A stretch of 64,000 nt of DNA from Adineta ricciae (lineage: Eukaryota > Rotifera > Eurotatoria > Adinetida > Adinetidae): the NCBI GenBank assembly GCA_905250025.1, contig CAJNOJ010000405.1:1-64000 (forward strand), read 5' to 3'. This document shows, in pieces, positions 1 to 13,078 of the stretch. The notes under the pieces are model-generated. The model did no database searches. It was not told the origin of the DNA and saw nothing but the letters and a program-made list of their open reading frames with translations. The position numbers and the translations under genes were made by a program. Numbering within the stretch: the stretch's first letter is position 1; every line of letters begins with the position of its first letter.

Positions 1-506
1 AAAAATGAACCACAAAAAGAAATAAAACCTCCTCATCAAACAATCAATACATTTAGGCTTTGGAATAAAGCATGCATCAGCTTTCTTATAATGAAGAATC
101 GCTGCCATTCAGTGTACCACGCCCTGATCACTTTGCCACTAGTAGAAATAACATCTGAACTGCGCACGTGCTCTACTATCATCGATCCCATTCTTCTACA
201 TCTCCAATATAGTCGAGCTGTCTACAGTAATTTTGTCTTGTCCATCATACCCTCTCAGGAACAAACTGTAAACCGAGGGGATCACCCATAAACGCACCGC
301 ACTAAGGCGTCTCTTCTACCCAACACTGCTCCGTTCTACCTTCGTAACTAAACCATTCATTTTCACTAATGCACATGCATTTCTCACAGAACAAAAAGCA
401 TTAACATTCAGGTAACATTCACTTCTCACAACAACATTCGTTTTCTATACCTTTACTACTCATCAATGTCACGATAATCACACAACAAATGATATCTTCT
501 GAAGTC
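1..506. other. No gene recognised
   Basis: AT-rich sequence downstream of the F-box/LRR gene on the minus strand. The short open frames show no domain or splice pattern that I can support. Confidence 0.5.
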
Positions 507-2617
507 TCAATCGAAAAAGATCCGATCTACACAAAGTGTCCTCAGATCCACGACCACTTGTTCTCCGATTGAATTTAAAGCCAGATCTATACCATTTTGG
601 CGCTCTAAGAATGCGACAAAACAGAAATTACAAACTTCTTGAAGCACAGCATCAACCTTACTATGTTCCGTCCCAATGCATCTGCAATATGTTGAGCTAT
701 TTCATCACCGATTTCGTCGTCGTGGAGGTGAAATGTGGTGAGTGTCTGTAAGTGTGAGATAGATTGAGTGCTTCATCTCTAATAAAATGAGATCAATATT
801 ACCGTATTCGTTCGGAGCGCATCCGCAATATGTTGTGCTCCTTCAGCACCGATTTGGTTCCAAGTGAGGTCAAGTGTGGTGAGTGTCTGTAGGTGTGAGA
901 TAGACTGAGTGCTTCATCTCTAATAAAATGAGATCAATATTACCGTATTCGTCCGCAGCGCATCCGCAATGTGTTTTGCTCCTTCAACACCGATTTGGTT
1001 CCAAGTGAGGGCAAGTGTGGTGAGTGTCTGTAGGTGTGAGATAGACTGAGTGCTTCATCTCTAATAAAATGAGATCAATATTACCGTATTCGTTCGCAAC
1101 GCATCCGCAACGTGTTTTGCTCCTTCATCACCGATTTGGTTCGAACTGAGATTATGTGTGGTGAGTGTCTGTAGGTGTGAGATAGACTGAGTGCTTCATC
1201 TTCTATAAAATAAGATCAACATTACCGCATTCGTTCGCAACGAATCCGCGATGTGTTGTGCTCCTTCAGCACCGATTTCGTTCTTATAGAGGTCAAGTGT
1301 AGTGAGTGTCTGTAGGTGTGAGATAGACTGAGTGCTTCATCTTTATTAAAATGAGATCAATATTACCGTATTCGTTCGGAGCGCATTCGCAAGGTGTTGT
1401 GCTCCTTCAGCACCGATTCGGTTACAACTGAGGTCAAGTGTGGTGAGTGTCTGTGGGTATGAGATAGACTGAGTGCTTCATCTTTATTAAAATGAGATCA
1501 ATATTACCGTATTCGTTCGGAGCGCATTCGCAAGGTGTTGTGCTCCTTCAGCACCGATTCGGTTACAACTGAGGTCAAGTGTGGTGAGTGTCTGTGGGTA
1601 TGAGATAGACTGAGTGCTTCATCTTCTATGAAATAAGATCAATATTACCGTATTCGTTCGGAGCGCATTCGCAAGGTGTTGTGCTCCTTCAGCACCGATT
1701 TTGTTGTAGTAGAGGTTAAGTGTGGTGAGTGTCTGGATTGAAGTAGTATGTAATGAAAAGCGGAAGTAGTAAAGAAAACCTTTGATGGCACTTCGGATGG
1801 TATGTATGTGATTTGAAATAGTTATGTGTGGGGTAGATTTTGAAGGAGGAGTTGGGTGTAGATGTGAATTCTTCGGGTGGATAATCATGCTAGTTGTTGT
1901 TTCGGAAAGAAGTGCTGTGTCGAGAATCTAGACAGGAGATTACTGTGATAGGATGGAATCGGAAAGAGTAGGACATGAGTTTCAATATATATAGGTGGTA
2001 ACGAGATTTCTCTTTGGAAGAGGCGCTCTTGGGATATCGAAGTCGTACTCTTCTGAAATGTAGGAGCGGGACTTGATGTACCCGTGTTGAGAATGAATGT
2101 TGGCATATGTGAAGCAACTGTACAGTGTTGTTTGCTTCAGTAGATAAGTTCCCTCAAAAGTTGTAATTGATGCAATTTTTGTGTCGAGTAGTGCAACGCA
2201 GAAACGGTAGCGCATAAGTAAGCGTTTTGCTCGTTCATGGTCGCGTATCGCCCGAATGCATCCTCAATGTACATAGAACAAAAGGGAGAGAGTGAAGGAA
2301 TGCTTGATTTCATATGACTTCTGACTGTGCTTGTCTCCTCCTAGCAAACTGTTTGTGAATTATGAAATTAGTTTGGGTTGTCCTATGAGGGAATCTACGA
2401 CATCAAATACCATTAAGCTTATGTATAGCACAGTCGACAAGAATGTTAGGATACCAAATAAACTTACTTGATATCGCTGGTAAGTACTCAGGATCTGATT
2501 GAGCCGTCGACAAATATTTTGCATTGAACAAAATAGCGTCCGGTCATTTTGATGATCCATAATTCGATAAACTAGTTCGACAGGTAATGTAGGAAATGTG
2601 TGCATGTTGTATTTCAA
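507..2617 (-). CDS. F-box protein with a C-terminal array of 28-residue leucine-rich repeats
   Basis: The first exon (2617-2468, 50 codons) encodes an F-box: LPVELVYRIMDHQND and then LFCSMQNICRRLNQIL. It ends in phase 0 at a GTAAGT donor. After a 735-bp intron come eight exons of exactly 84 bp (1732-1649, 1591-1508, 1450-1367, 1309-1226, 1168-1085, 1027-944, 886-803, 745-662). Each encodes one RNI/NLRC3-type repeat of the form TLTTLDLxxNxIGAEGAQH followed by LANALRTNT. All exons are phase 0 and are separated by 57-bp introns; none has a stop codon. A likely last exon (602-507) reads to a TGA, giving about 305 residues. F-box proteins bind SKP1 in SCF ubiquitin ligases and LRRs choose the substrate; that role is known from the family and is inferred here. 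The last LRR (662-745) is the most diverged. The long first intron could hide another exon, and the last exon is uncertain. Confidence 0.72.
662..1732 (-). repeat. Tandem array with a 141-bp unit (84-bp LRR exon plus 57-bp intron)
   Basis: Exon ends fall at 662, 803, 944, 1085, 1226, 1367, 1508 and 1649, so the period is exactly 141 bp. Both the exon and the intron are repeated, and the introns are at least as similar to each other as the exons. The exons at 1367-1450 and 1508-1591 look identical. Confidence 0.9.
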
Positions 2618-5600
2618 TCGTGCAGCAGACCGTACCGTAGAGACTAGAAGCGATGAAAAATATTTGGTTTTTGTTCGTTATGAGTAGTAATTCATGGTGA
2701 TGATGTAGTTATATGTGTTTTTGACGAAAACAAATGACGTGTAATAATTTCAACAGTTACGCATCGCTGGCGTACGCAGATAGATGGCATTAGAGTACGT
2801 ATCCTCAATGAATTCTGTTGACATTTACAATAGTAAATTTAAAAATCGAAAACAGAACAGATTTTATGGCTTTGGCTCTTTTGGAAACCGATTCTAGTTT
2901 CATGAAAAGAAATTAACATTTCTAAATTAATTTTTTTAACTAAAAATTATAATGGAATATGAAAAACTCTGCAGCTTAGATTAGAGATCCATTTTGATTA
3001 TGTATGTTTTGTCTTCGAGAACACTAAATGTTACGCAGTCAGTTTTCACTGATCGTTTTGCAACATTTGACGCTTTTTAGTTAAAAAGAACAGATGATTT
3101 TAATAAGTTCGACGATATAGTTTGCTGATAGAGCTTCATGCAGCATTCCTCACGTCAGTGTGTTTGTTTGATTTTTCCAAATCTTATTCGATGATAGATA
3201 AAACAAAAACAAAAATGATCGTTTCTCAACCTGAAAAAACAGTCACATGATCTTTGATTTCTTTTTAAAGCCAAAAACTGTAAAATTGAGCTACGGTTTA
3301 CTGCAGAGGTGACGCTAACTAGAACATCTAAAGTTAAGTTAAATTGCTATCCCTAAGCTGCGTATCTGGTTTTTGTGTTGAAGGGTGAGTTAGAATATTC
3401 ACCATCTTTCATATAAATAGAATGACAGCTCCATCATCGAGGTGCTCTAACAATCTGTCGTGAATTCGTTTGATGAATTAATCATCCATAGTATTGTAAA
3501 TAAATAAGAAAACGTGGAAAACATTCGAAAGAGCAAATGTTATCAATTCTCTTGCGAAACAAGACATTTAGCTTATTGGAAAAGTTAAGCCGTTTTTCAA
3601 TATCCCTAAACAGACGGTTTTAACGATAATTATAAACTCTACAAGAACGCTGTAGTATCTTACTTTAAAACATCCATAGTCCTGCTATCAGCTAACTTCC
3701 GATCAGTTTCTTACAATATAATAACTGTGATATACAAATGCGAGCAGTTACGACGAAGGGCAAAAATAGTACCTGATGTATTATTTAGCTGTGGAGGATA
3801 GTATTTTATGTAAAGCGTGCTATGTTATATAGTTTTCATAATATTTTACTCTATGTTTTCTGCAATAAATTATGAAACGAATGGAACTACATTGTTCTAG
3901 TTCTTCAGCATCGGTTTTCCTTTGCTGAAATACAGATTGCTCATGTGATTTGCCTGAAAATCTATTTTATTCCTTAATTGATGCGCATTCATAGTCCCTC
4001 TTACTAAAATTATTTTCAACGATTTGATTTCACTGGTAACATTAACCCCTTAAGAACAGGATTATTTTTAATAGAGCAAGCAAGATTTTACACATTCTGG
4101 TGGATGCAAGAGACAATGTGTGCGAAGATAAATAAAAAATAGACGATAAATGATAGCACTGGACTATGACATAGTGAAAAATTAGAAGTGATGAATATAA
4201 CTACAAAAAGAAAAAAGATGAAAGAGGTCACTATACGAATGATAGTATAATACATTAACGATATATGTAGCGGCATAAATCATTAAAATATCGTAAATAG
4301 TATACGCAAATAAATTATGAGTTGATTTCAACCCAGACGTATACATACGTCATCCGTTCTCAGGGGGTTAAAAATAGATAACACGGGATGAATCCTATAT
4401 ACATCTTATAAATGAAATCTCATGAATATTGGATATCACGAAATATCAGGTGTTATTACCCGTAGTTTCTCAATCACATATCGTGTATATACGTTACCCT
4501 TTGATTTTGGAAAGCTTTGCTTTATTGACAATATACTTACAAATACCGTGTTCAATTACGTTATTGAGCTATATGTAGCTAACTGGACGTCATTTGAATA
4601 TGTTCTTTTTTCTTAGAATAGCTAAAGCTTTTCCATTGGTAAAGAACCTTTTGTATTTGGAATACTACTCCGCAGTCAAATAATGTGGAGAAATCATCTG
4701 GTAGTAATTCAGTCGAATGAAATCGTTCAATAGCATCATCTTACCTCACTTGACATTGAAACAACTGATATTACTTATATCTGTTGGCTTGAAAGATTAT
4801 AATGCATATTTTCCTTTATTGTAAATTAGTTTTCATTAAATGTATTTGTCAATCTGAGTCAAAAATAAACTTAATTGTTTCGTTTGCTACTACCAACAAG
4901 TAGCGCTCACCTGTTGGATTCGCTGACCCTGTTCTGAAAGAATTACAAGACTCAAATAAAAACTCTAACGTATATCTCACTCTAATCCGCTTAGAATTAA
5001 AGCCATTTTTATGCACATTCTTTTCTTTTAATCCTTTTCTGCTTTATTCATGTCAAACTGCTTTCAATTCATTTGTTCAAAGACGTGAGCAAAAGGAACA
5101 CTATTTCTAAAGATTTACTAATCGACTCTCTTCCCACTATTTACAATCAAAAATCAATTTACTTACACTTATTTTATCTCTTCTAAGCCACCCAAACAAG
5201 CGCCTGGTCGCTCGTCAATCTGCCCCCAGTCAGCCACTCGCGACTAGCCGTTACATGCCCAACTTTCATTCTTTTATCTAGCTTAAAATCCCCTTGAAAT
5301 TCAATCAAACCATTTCCTTTCATTCCCTGTTAAAGAATCACCAATGTTGTGCCATTGTGACTGTCCAAAACAACATTTGTTAGAGGAAGTATTATTTCGA
5401 GTGGTTAGCAGCAGATATTGTTTGTGTAATATAGCTGTTTATATAATTGTAATGTTATCAATATACTGATAAGTATGAGTATCCAGCCGGCGGACGCTAA
5501 TCAGCTATTTGGTTTTATTCTACATATTGCTGCTTCAAGCACTATCGCCCACAAAAAATCTTCCTTGCAAAAAATCGTACTTTTTCTGAAAAAACAGAAC

Positions 5601-5982
5601 AGAATTTTTCTACAGAAAAACTAACACCAGATTCGATATCTTCGATGCTGATTACCCTTCGGTCGAGTCTTACTCAACAACCAAAAAATTTTTCTTTGTC
5701 TAATTAGTAATTAACTAATTAGCTGTTTGAAGTCTCAAAAAACTGATATCGGATTCGAGATCCTCGACCTCGGTTACCTCATCAGTGGTCAATCTTTGAT
5801 GATTATAGATAAATTTCCTTGATTTATAATATGCTGCAATCTGATTGGATTATGCAAACAAACAAACTTTATGCATTTTCACGACTGTATTTATGTCGCT
5901 ATAACCCTTTCTTCAGAACAGGGAATAACATTGAATATTTCTTTTGTAAAAATTTCATGCATCACCATTATCAGCAAATGAA
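2618..5982. other. Long AT-rich intergenic region
   Basis: No open frame here resembles a protein I know, and no chain of short exons with GT-AG joints could be followed. Near 5624-5800 there are two diverged copies of a GATTCGAKATC-like segment about 112 bp apart. Between them, at 5700-5722, lies a near-palindrome built of TAATTA units. Confidence 0.5.
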
Positions 5983-6875
5983 ATGGAAGAAGAAGATGGT
6001 AGAATAAGTATTGACTCAAATGATGATAATCGTAACTTATTATTAATTGAACATGATAATGAAAAAAGAAATCGAACAACAAGATTGTTTCATGTCACAA
6101 GATTTTGTCGACTTAAATCCATCGCGAAAAAAGTTAGAAGAAATATCTTGAGAAGTGAAATAAAAAACGGTGTTGTACAAGTTTGGTTTCAAAATGCTCG
6201 AGCAAAAGAAAAGAAAAATCCTCACTTTTTCAAATCAGATCTTCCAGATGAATATCAACCAACGAATGAACAATGTAAATTATGTCAATGCAAATATACT
6301 TTACAAAATCCTCAAAGAGTTTGTTTCGTTGTCTTTCCTTTTCTTTTTCATTTCTTGTTTCTTTTCAAAGGATCATTTATTTACTACAAAACATATTGAA
6401 AATATTCGTTGTATTCTATCCAAACAGATCTCATCTAATGTTGCAACGATAAAAGATGATCAAAATTATAAACAGAACAGTATCAATGTGAAATTAGATT
6501 TAGATAATTTACCAACATCAGTATCAGACAAATCAACTTATGTCTTGTTTAAGTTTGATGCGTCTCATGTCACTTGATAAGTTCATTCTCTTCTCTTCTT
6601 CATTTCTGTTTTCTTTATTTTCAAAAGGAATGGATCCATATAATGATGGATTGATGCATCCAAATATTCATGGAACACCATTGTTTATGTTACAATTACC
6701 ATCTGATGCTTGGAATAAGATTGTTTCATTAAGTAAATCAGATGCTCATCTAACACGTGCTCAATATACACAAGATGGAAAAACTCTTCAACAATTACTT
6801 GATAATGATCATCAGAATGTCGATTATCAAACAATTGATGTTGGTTATTCTTATAAAAGATGTAATCTTGTTTGT
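5983..6875 (+). pseudogene. ZFHX/zfh2-like zinc-finger homeobox remnant
   Basis: The third helix of a ZFHX-type homeodomain is clear: GVVQVWFQNARAKEKK. It is followed by a C2H2 finger, CKLCQCKYT, which continues after a 52-bp GTTTGT-AAG intron (6319-6370) as RDHLFTTKHIENI. A later block, TIDVGYSYKRCNLV, resembles the last finger of ZFHX3/4, which normally starts with CxxC; here the first Cys is Tyr. The homeodomain is broken. In the main frame it is about six residues short between the RT of its arm and the Trp of helix 3. A better helix 1-2, DLNPSRKKLEEIS, lies in another frame that then runs into TGA and TAA. The 6371-6552 exon also cannot be joined to the block at 6627 in frame with a normal GT-AG intron. 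I therefore call it a pseudogene of the 3' part of a ZFHX-like gene. Sequencing error is the alternative. Confidence 0.6.
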
Positions 6876-6899
6876 AAGTTTATTAGATTTAATTGTTGA

Positions 6900-7234
6900 A
6901 TAAAGATAACTGATATTTATCTTTGTTTTTATTAAATTTTTTCACGAAATTTCTCGTTCAATGACTATTGTGAAAGATAAAATAGACTGAAAAGAACTAT
7001 TTTTATTTTCACATCTAAAGCAAAGTAATCGTAGATTACCACTCACAAACCATACTAATTTCAATGAATCACTGTAAAATAGCGACATTTTTTGCAATTG
7101 TTGATGTGTTGGTTTGAATAGATCCACTAATCAATATTAAAATTAACAATTGATTGATCCTTTTATTCTATCACTGATAATCGGTCGAGTTTATTGAATA
7201 AAAAAGAAAGTTCGAATACAAAATAAACAACTAT
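6900..7234. other. Short intergenic stretch
   Basis: AT-rich spacer between the homeobox remnant and the 3' end of the protocadherin gene. No gene seen. Confidence 0.5.
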
Positions 7235-10028
7235 TTACACAACTGATCCTACAGGCTGTCGAGAATGATTTTCCGTCGAGTTATTATAGATTTTTTCAAA
7301 GCGTTCTAAATATTTGTTGATATCATTTATCGATAGAGTTTGTTGATAGTCCGGTTTGATATAGACTTTTTCCGCTGTGTACAACGGCGGCGGTGGAATG
7401 TGAATCTGCTCGAGAAGGTTTCGTTGACTGTTGTTCGCAATTGTCGGATAGATACGCTGTTCACGATTGATAACACGTGGTAATGATGTAGCTGTTGTTA
7501 TCTAGGGAAAGAGCATCGATCGGATTGATCTGATTCTTGAGATTTTAAAACTTACATATTCGTTGTCAATCAATCGACTATCGGGTGTAGTCGGGGAAAT
7601 ATTTGTTAAAGATTTTTTCGTTCTCGATCGCCGATGGCAACAGTTTAATAAAAGTATGAGAATAATCAAGAGAATTATCATCAAAACGATCCCGGTGCTG
7701 ATTAGAATGAATGTAGTTGACACTACCATCGACACTTCTTGTCGAAGCATGGAATTATTCGATTTGATATAGAAGACAAATCGTTCTCGCGTCGTTAAAC
7801 GTTTCGGTTGACCGAAGTCAGTGACGATAACAGTGAAATTGAAGAATAATTGATCCGATTTCTTTCGAAATATCCGACCTGTGTAACGTTCAATTTCCAA
7901 TGAGTCTGTGGAATCGATTTCGTATTCAACCGATGGTGGAAACCTTTCAATTTGATCGTCCGAAGAAAAATCAGGATCGTACGCTTTGATTTGATACAGA
8001 AAGTCAGACGAAACATTCTCCAACGATTGTCTCGTTAAATTTTCTAGCAATCGTGGTGATTGTTGATTGATACCGAATAGAATACGTATGAATATGACGC
8101 AACTTAATGACGGTGTCTGCGAGTTAATCGCTTGGACATGAAAGTCGTAGTAATAAGACGAAAATAATGATGGTGAAACAATCGTTATTGAACCATTGCT
8201 TTCATCAATTGAAATTTCATATGATTTTGATGAGATGTATTTCATCGAAGGTGGAAGAATCGGGAGAGTAAATTGCGAGAGATTCGTGCTGGTTAGAACA
8301 TAGAATGATTGAGAAAAGTATGGATAAACGTTTGAGACCGAATAGGGGTTGTAAATATGTACACGAAGGTCAATGGAACATGGATTGATCTGAAGAAAAA
8401 GACGAGAATGATGAAGAGTTCTATAAATGTGACAAGTGTCTTACTTGATCTGTTTGATTCGAATCGATTTTGTAGAGTGTGACCTCGTAATTTTGTTGTT
8501 TATTGACTCTTAAATATTTCTTAATGATTAAATTGAAATTGCTATCGATTTCGAACGTTTCTGTTGGATCATTGACGCTGATTTGTTTGAGCGAATCGTC
8601 GAAACATGTGTGGAATCGATTGTGAATAGGAAATCTTTCATCCAAAGAAATATCTTCATGAATTTGGACAAATAACATATTCGAATTCGTTAATAGTTTA
8701 TCTTTATCGAAGTACAATGTCCAAGAATAGTTTTGATTTGAAATTATCGACGGATTTGCTCGATCGGATACATGGAAGTGCACATTCAACGAAATATTTT
8801 CGTTCTTTATCATTGAATTCGATAAAATACGAATTAATACGATGGAACTGAGATTCAAATATAAATCCATTGTCTGATCATTCAGATAAATCAAATCTTC
8901 GAATGTTGAATTCATCTGCACCAAACAATTTTCACACAAATTCTCATTCTGCTTATCAATAACCATCAATTTTCCAATTGGAGTGCGAAGATTGTTCACT
9001 TGAATCCAGTCATTTTGCGAAACATTCGAAACGAAGTTAATCTCGTATAAAAACATGTATTTCACTTCAATGACACATTGACTCGATAACGGGATCGGTT
9101 TGCCATGATCGCTAACATTAATAACTAACTTCGCTCGTTCACGACGAGTCCATTGTGTATAATCAAACTGGATTTCGCCACTCGTACGATCGAGGTGAAA
9201 ACCTGCAGGTGCATTGTAAAATTCATACACTAATCGACCATTATCGCCTTCATCAGGATCGGTCACATTCAGGAAGAATTTCGACATGGATTTGGTGTTA
9301 TTGATGTAGAAAGTCGTTTCGGATAGATCACATTTTGGTGCATTATCATTGATATCTTTGATAATGACGATAATATCAAGTGACACCTCTTTTTCATGTT
9401 CGCTCTTCGCTACCAGCCGGAGTAGATAAAGACTTTGTTCTTCTCGATCAAATGCTCGTAATGGTTTTAATGAGAAATTAGTTTGATCAAGTTCGAATAA
9501 GCCATTTGGTTTCTTCCAGTTTTGAAGGTACAATGAGTAGGTGATCAAATCGCCATCAGCATCGCTCGCTCGAGGAAGTGAATAAGATTTCGTCGACCAA
9601 CGTGAGTCGTTTTCGTCGATTTCGATCACTGTTCGATTGACAGGAAATCTCAGAGGGTTATCGTTGATATTTTTCAAGTGAATTGGAAGAATGTACACGT
9701 AAATTGTATCTTGATTCGAAACAGCAATACTTATGGAAATAATACAGTGACTGGCGTTGTTTGATGTGCAAAGTTGTTCGAAATCCAGACGTTTTTTCAC
9801 ATTTAATGAATGGCGAGTATGGTCAATAGAGAAAAGATCGAATTCAGATGAGACAGGTGTAACCAAATCATATTCTAATGATTGATCTAAATTCGGAATT
9901 TTATCAGATAGAAATGTGACAACTGAGCCGATCGGTAATTCTTCGTCGACGGTGATTTCGTTGAGTTGTTTAATCGTTTGTGGATAAACAAATGGAATGA
10001 GAAGAAGAAGAAAGCTGACTAATAACAT
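7235..10028 (-). CDS. Protocadherin-like single-pass adhesion receptor
   Basis: Three exons (10028-8445, 8389-7556, 7501-7235) joined by introns of 55 and 54 bp, all in phase 0, encode 894 residues. Residues 1-17 are a signal peptide, MLLVSFLLLLIPFVYP. About six cadherin (EC) repeats follow, with linker motifs DINDNPLRF near residue 123 and DINDNAPKC near 225, and DxD/DRE-type calcium ligands. The last EC ends near residue 740. A strong membrane segment, IVLMIILLIILILLLN, lies around 755-775, then a cytoplasmic tail of about 120 residues that starts CCHRRSR and ends QPVGSVV. Cadherins join cells by calcium-dependent homophilic contacts; the tail has no catenin-binding motif that I recognise, so protocadherin-like is the safer name. 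The later ECs are diverged in calcium motifs. The start is the only Met before the signal peptide. Confidence 0.85.
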
Positions 10029-13000
10029 CGTTTATCTAGAAAGAAGAAGTTGATTTGAATAAATTACTGATCGTCGATGGAGTAATGTGAGAGCTGTGTA
10101 TGAATGAAAAGTTCTCAGTGCACTTTTCTTCAACACGTTTGAATTTTATCAGAGATAGAGATTAACCTTCACTGTTGAACTTACCGTGAGAGGAGATGAT
10201 TTTTATATGCAGAGACTTACTTGATTGCAGATAAGCTTAAACAATTTCAAGGAAAAAGAAAAACTCCGTAACAGAATGATTGTAATTGGCTTCATAGTGT
10301 GCGTGTCACAGTGGAACAATTCAATCTGAATTCTCTACATATGTCTTCTTCCTTCTAATTACGATTTATTCGATTGGAAGAATCGATATTGATCAATGAA
10401 GGGAGAAGAGAAAGAAGCAATACACTTGAGGAATTTTATCGTCTCTTCTCTTCTATTGTGAACAGACAAGAAGAGAAAATCGAAAGCTGCGATAAATAAA
10501 GTCTATTATTTCAACATTGGGCACGTGTTTGTCATCTTTCGTCACTTTATCGTCTTATCCGGTCTATGTCTACTCTTCACACATATGAATATTCATTCAT
10601 ATTTTCGTTTGGGATTTTGACAGCTTTTCCTCAATGTATTGTTCGACAATGTGAACAAGTGTGGTTAAGCCTTATCGGCGTCGATACTAAATTAAAAAAA
10701 AGTCGCGCACGCGGTACGGAAGTAACTTCTTTCGTTTGCTAAATCTCTATCAAATACGTTATTCATCATCATCTCTATGCGAATCTTCGAGATGAAAGGA
10801 AAAGGAGGAGTGAAGGAGTTAGTGAATTATTGACAACAAGCATCCGTAGTTGCGGTCAATAGACATGGATTAAGACAATTATGGATCTGTGAAGTCAGAA
10901 TCGAAGAAAAGAAAAGAAAAGAAGGCATTTCGTTCTAATTAAAAATTTGACAAAGAGAAAAGTGAAACCTTAATTGTCTAAGAAAATATTGATAGTTCAA
11001 TTTAATTACAAGAAAATAAACAGACACTTGTTGGTCAATCAGTTGAGTGGTGTTATAACATGAAAGAAACCTGACTCCATTCGTTTCGTCTGTCAGGAAC
11101 CACATCCACAGAAAGACAAATAGAGCCACACGATGCTTGTTGATTTAATGTGATAGTACGTGACATATGATGGGTGCGAATACCTCAGACGGTAGACTGA
11201 AAAGAAAAGAAGAGAAACAAAACATCGACTTTTCAATGTTTAACAAAAAAACATGACGATTGAATATGAAAAGACAAACTATCGACGTTTTTACCTTTTC
11301 ATTTAACTTAAATGAGACTCGTTTATACTTATGTACATTACTTACACAATCAGTCTGTCTGTGCTCAACAGGGCGTCATCATTCCATGTCGAACAATACG
11401 TATGTATATATATATACATAGACTTGCTCGCAGCACATAATGATGAAGGTTGTCCCGCCAATATATACATCTATATACACATTTTTCAAGTATTGATGCC
11501 GAGAAAAAGGCCCGCCTGTATTATCGCGATAATGGATAATTCGAAAGACTTGAAAATGCATACATGCCGGCAAGTGAATGAGCGACTCAATCATGCGCCG
11601 CAAATTTGTTCTCTCTCTCCCCCCTTCTTTTCTACATTTGATCTTGAAAATTATAGACTTGTCTTCTCCATCTCTCTCTCTCTCCTTTCTTCTCTGGTTG
11701 TTGTATCAATAAACTCTTAATCGACCAATCCGTTCAAGAGCGAATCAATACCTGACTCAAAAAGAAAAAGAAAAGAAATAAAGGACATTGTTGTCCGATA
11801 GAAATATAACTTGACAAATATGTTAACCAGATGAATGAACAGTCGAGTAATTACATCGATCGGACGTTTTCTGTACATAGGACGTTCCCTGATGACAACT
11901 TCACAGGAACAATGCCACTTCTTCATTATTATTATTAATCGAATCATAATCCATGGAGATTGATATTGACACGCATGGTGTTCGATCGAAACTTGCCTGT
12001 CCTGTGTTGCGATTGATCTGTTTCTTTTACCTAATGACTTCGTTTATTGATGAGTAGGTGTAGAGATGTTTTATGATGGCATTAGAAATGAAGTGAGTCT
12101 TATTAAAAGTAGAGAAGGAAACAAGTGGGTGTGATGAAATGATACAGATGTATGTTTTTAGTGTTCAGTCGAATGATATCTGCCCGGAGCGATCATTGAT
12201 TTAAAGAAGAAGAAGAAGAGAGCTAAGTCAGCACGTCATAATACGAAAAAGACAGAGACTATAATTACCGATATTGCAAATGAACACACGCGATCATTCT
12301 TTTGATGACAAATATTTCAAATGACTTTCGATATGCTTTCGACGGATGAAATCGGACACGAAACCGAGTTCATCAATTATGTGTTTTTCTCCAAGTTACG
12401 TCATAAAAGCTTTTGTTACCGTTTTCCTCCATTCCTATCATTAATTTTGTTACTGGATTAATTATAGAACAAAAAAGAAGACTATTGTTCAGTGGAGAAA
12501 TATGGCAATTTCGATCGCCATCATTCAGTTTCTTTAGTCATACATGTAGTTTTATTGTTTATGGGCTGATGCACACTTTTTAAGTGGTCACTATACTCCT
12601 AAATGAACTTCGTTGCATCACAACATGTCGAGTGCCATCTTGATATCATACGAGTATGAAATAAAACAGCAACAACTCATAGGAAGACATCTCTTCGTCG
12701 AATCTTATTTGAAAGTTTTCAAGGAAAGGTCAACGACTAGATTTTCATGCTCATAACGATATAATCATCGAGAAAAAGAGATGGTTTCAGTTGAAATTCA
12801 ATCTCGAATGACGTGCAGAATCGTTGATGGTAAATGTGCGTATTTGTTTTTACACAACGGGCGGTGAATTTAATGAAAAAGAAAAAAAAACACGTGAAGA
12901 AAAAAATTTCAAGCAAAAAACGAGCGCATCATCATCATCACTCTTATTGTTTATATTCGTAGTGGTTCGTAGTGTTAACAGAATAGGATTGGTGGTGTTT

Positions 13001-13078
13001 GATTTGTTGTTAGTAGTCGATATCACTTTTGTATTCGCGTTTTTGATAATTAGTTGATAGAGAGGGAATGAGTCAAAT
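10029..13078. other. 3-kb stretch without a recognisable gene
   Basis: This is upstream sequence of the protocadherin gene (transcribed leftwards) and downstream of the small membrane-protein gene at 13079. It holds polypurine runs, a TA-rich tract near 11401-11420 and a CT run near 11610-11700. Open frames are short and of low complexity. Confidence 0.5.

Noticed and set aside
1982..2617. Extra coding exons between the F-box exon and the first LRR exon
   Set aside because: The open frames in 1885-2215 show no F-box or LRR similarity, while direct splicing of 2468 to 1732 keeps phase and gives the junction expected for this protein type.
6043..6225. Minus-strand frame under the homeobox remnant
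   Set aside because: Antisense shadow of the plus-strand homeobox sequence.
11331..11720. 129-codon plus-strand frame
   Set aside because: Contains a TA microsatellite translated as YIYIYI-type residues and a CT run; no domain and no splice partners.
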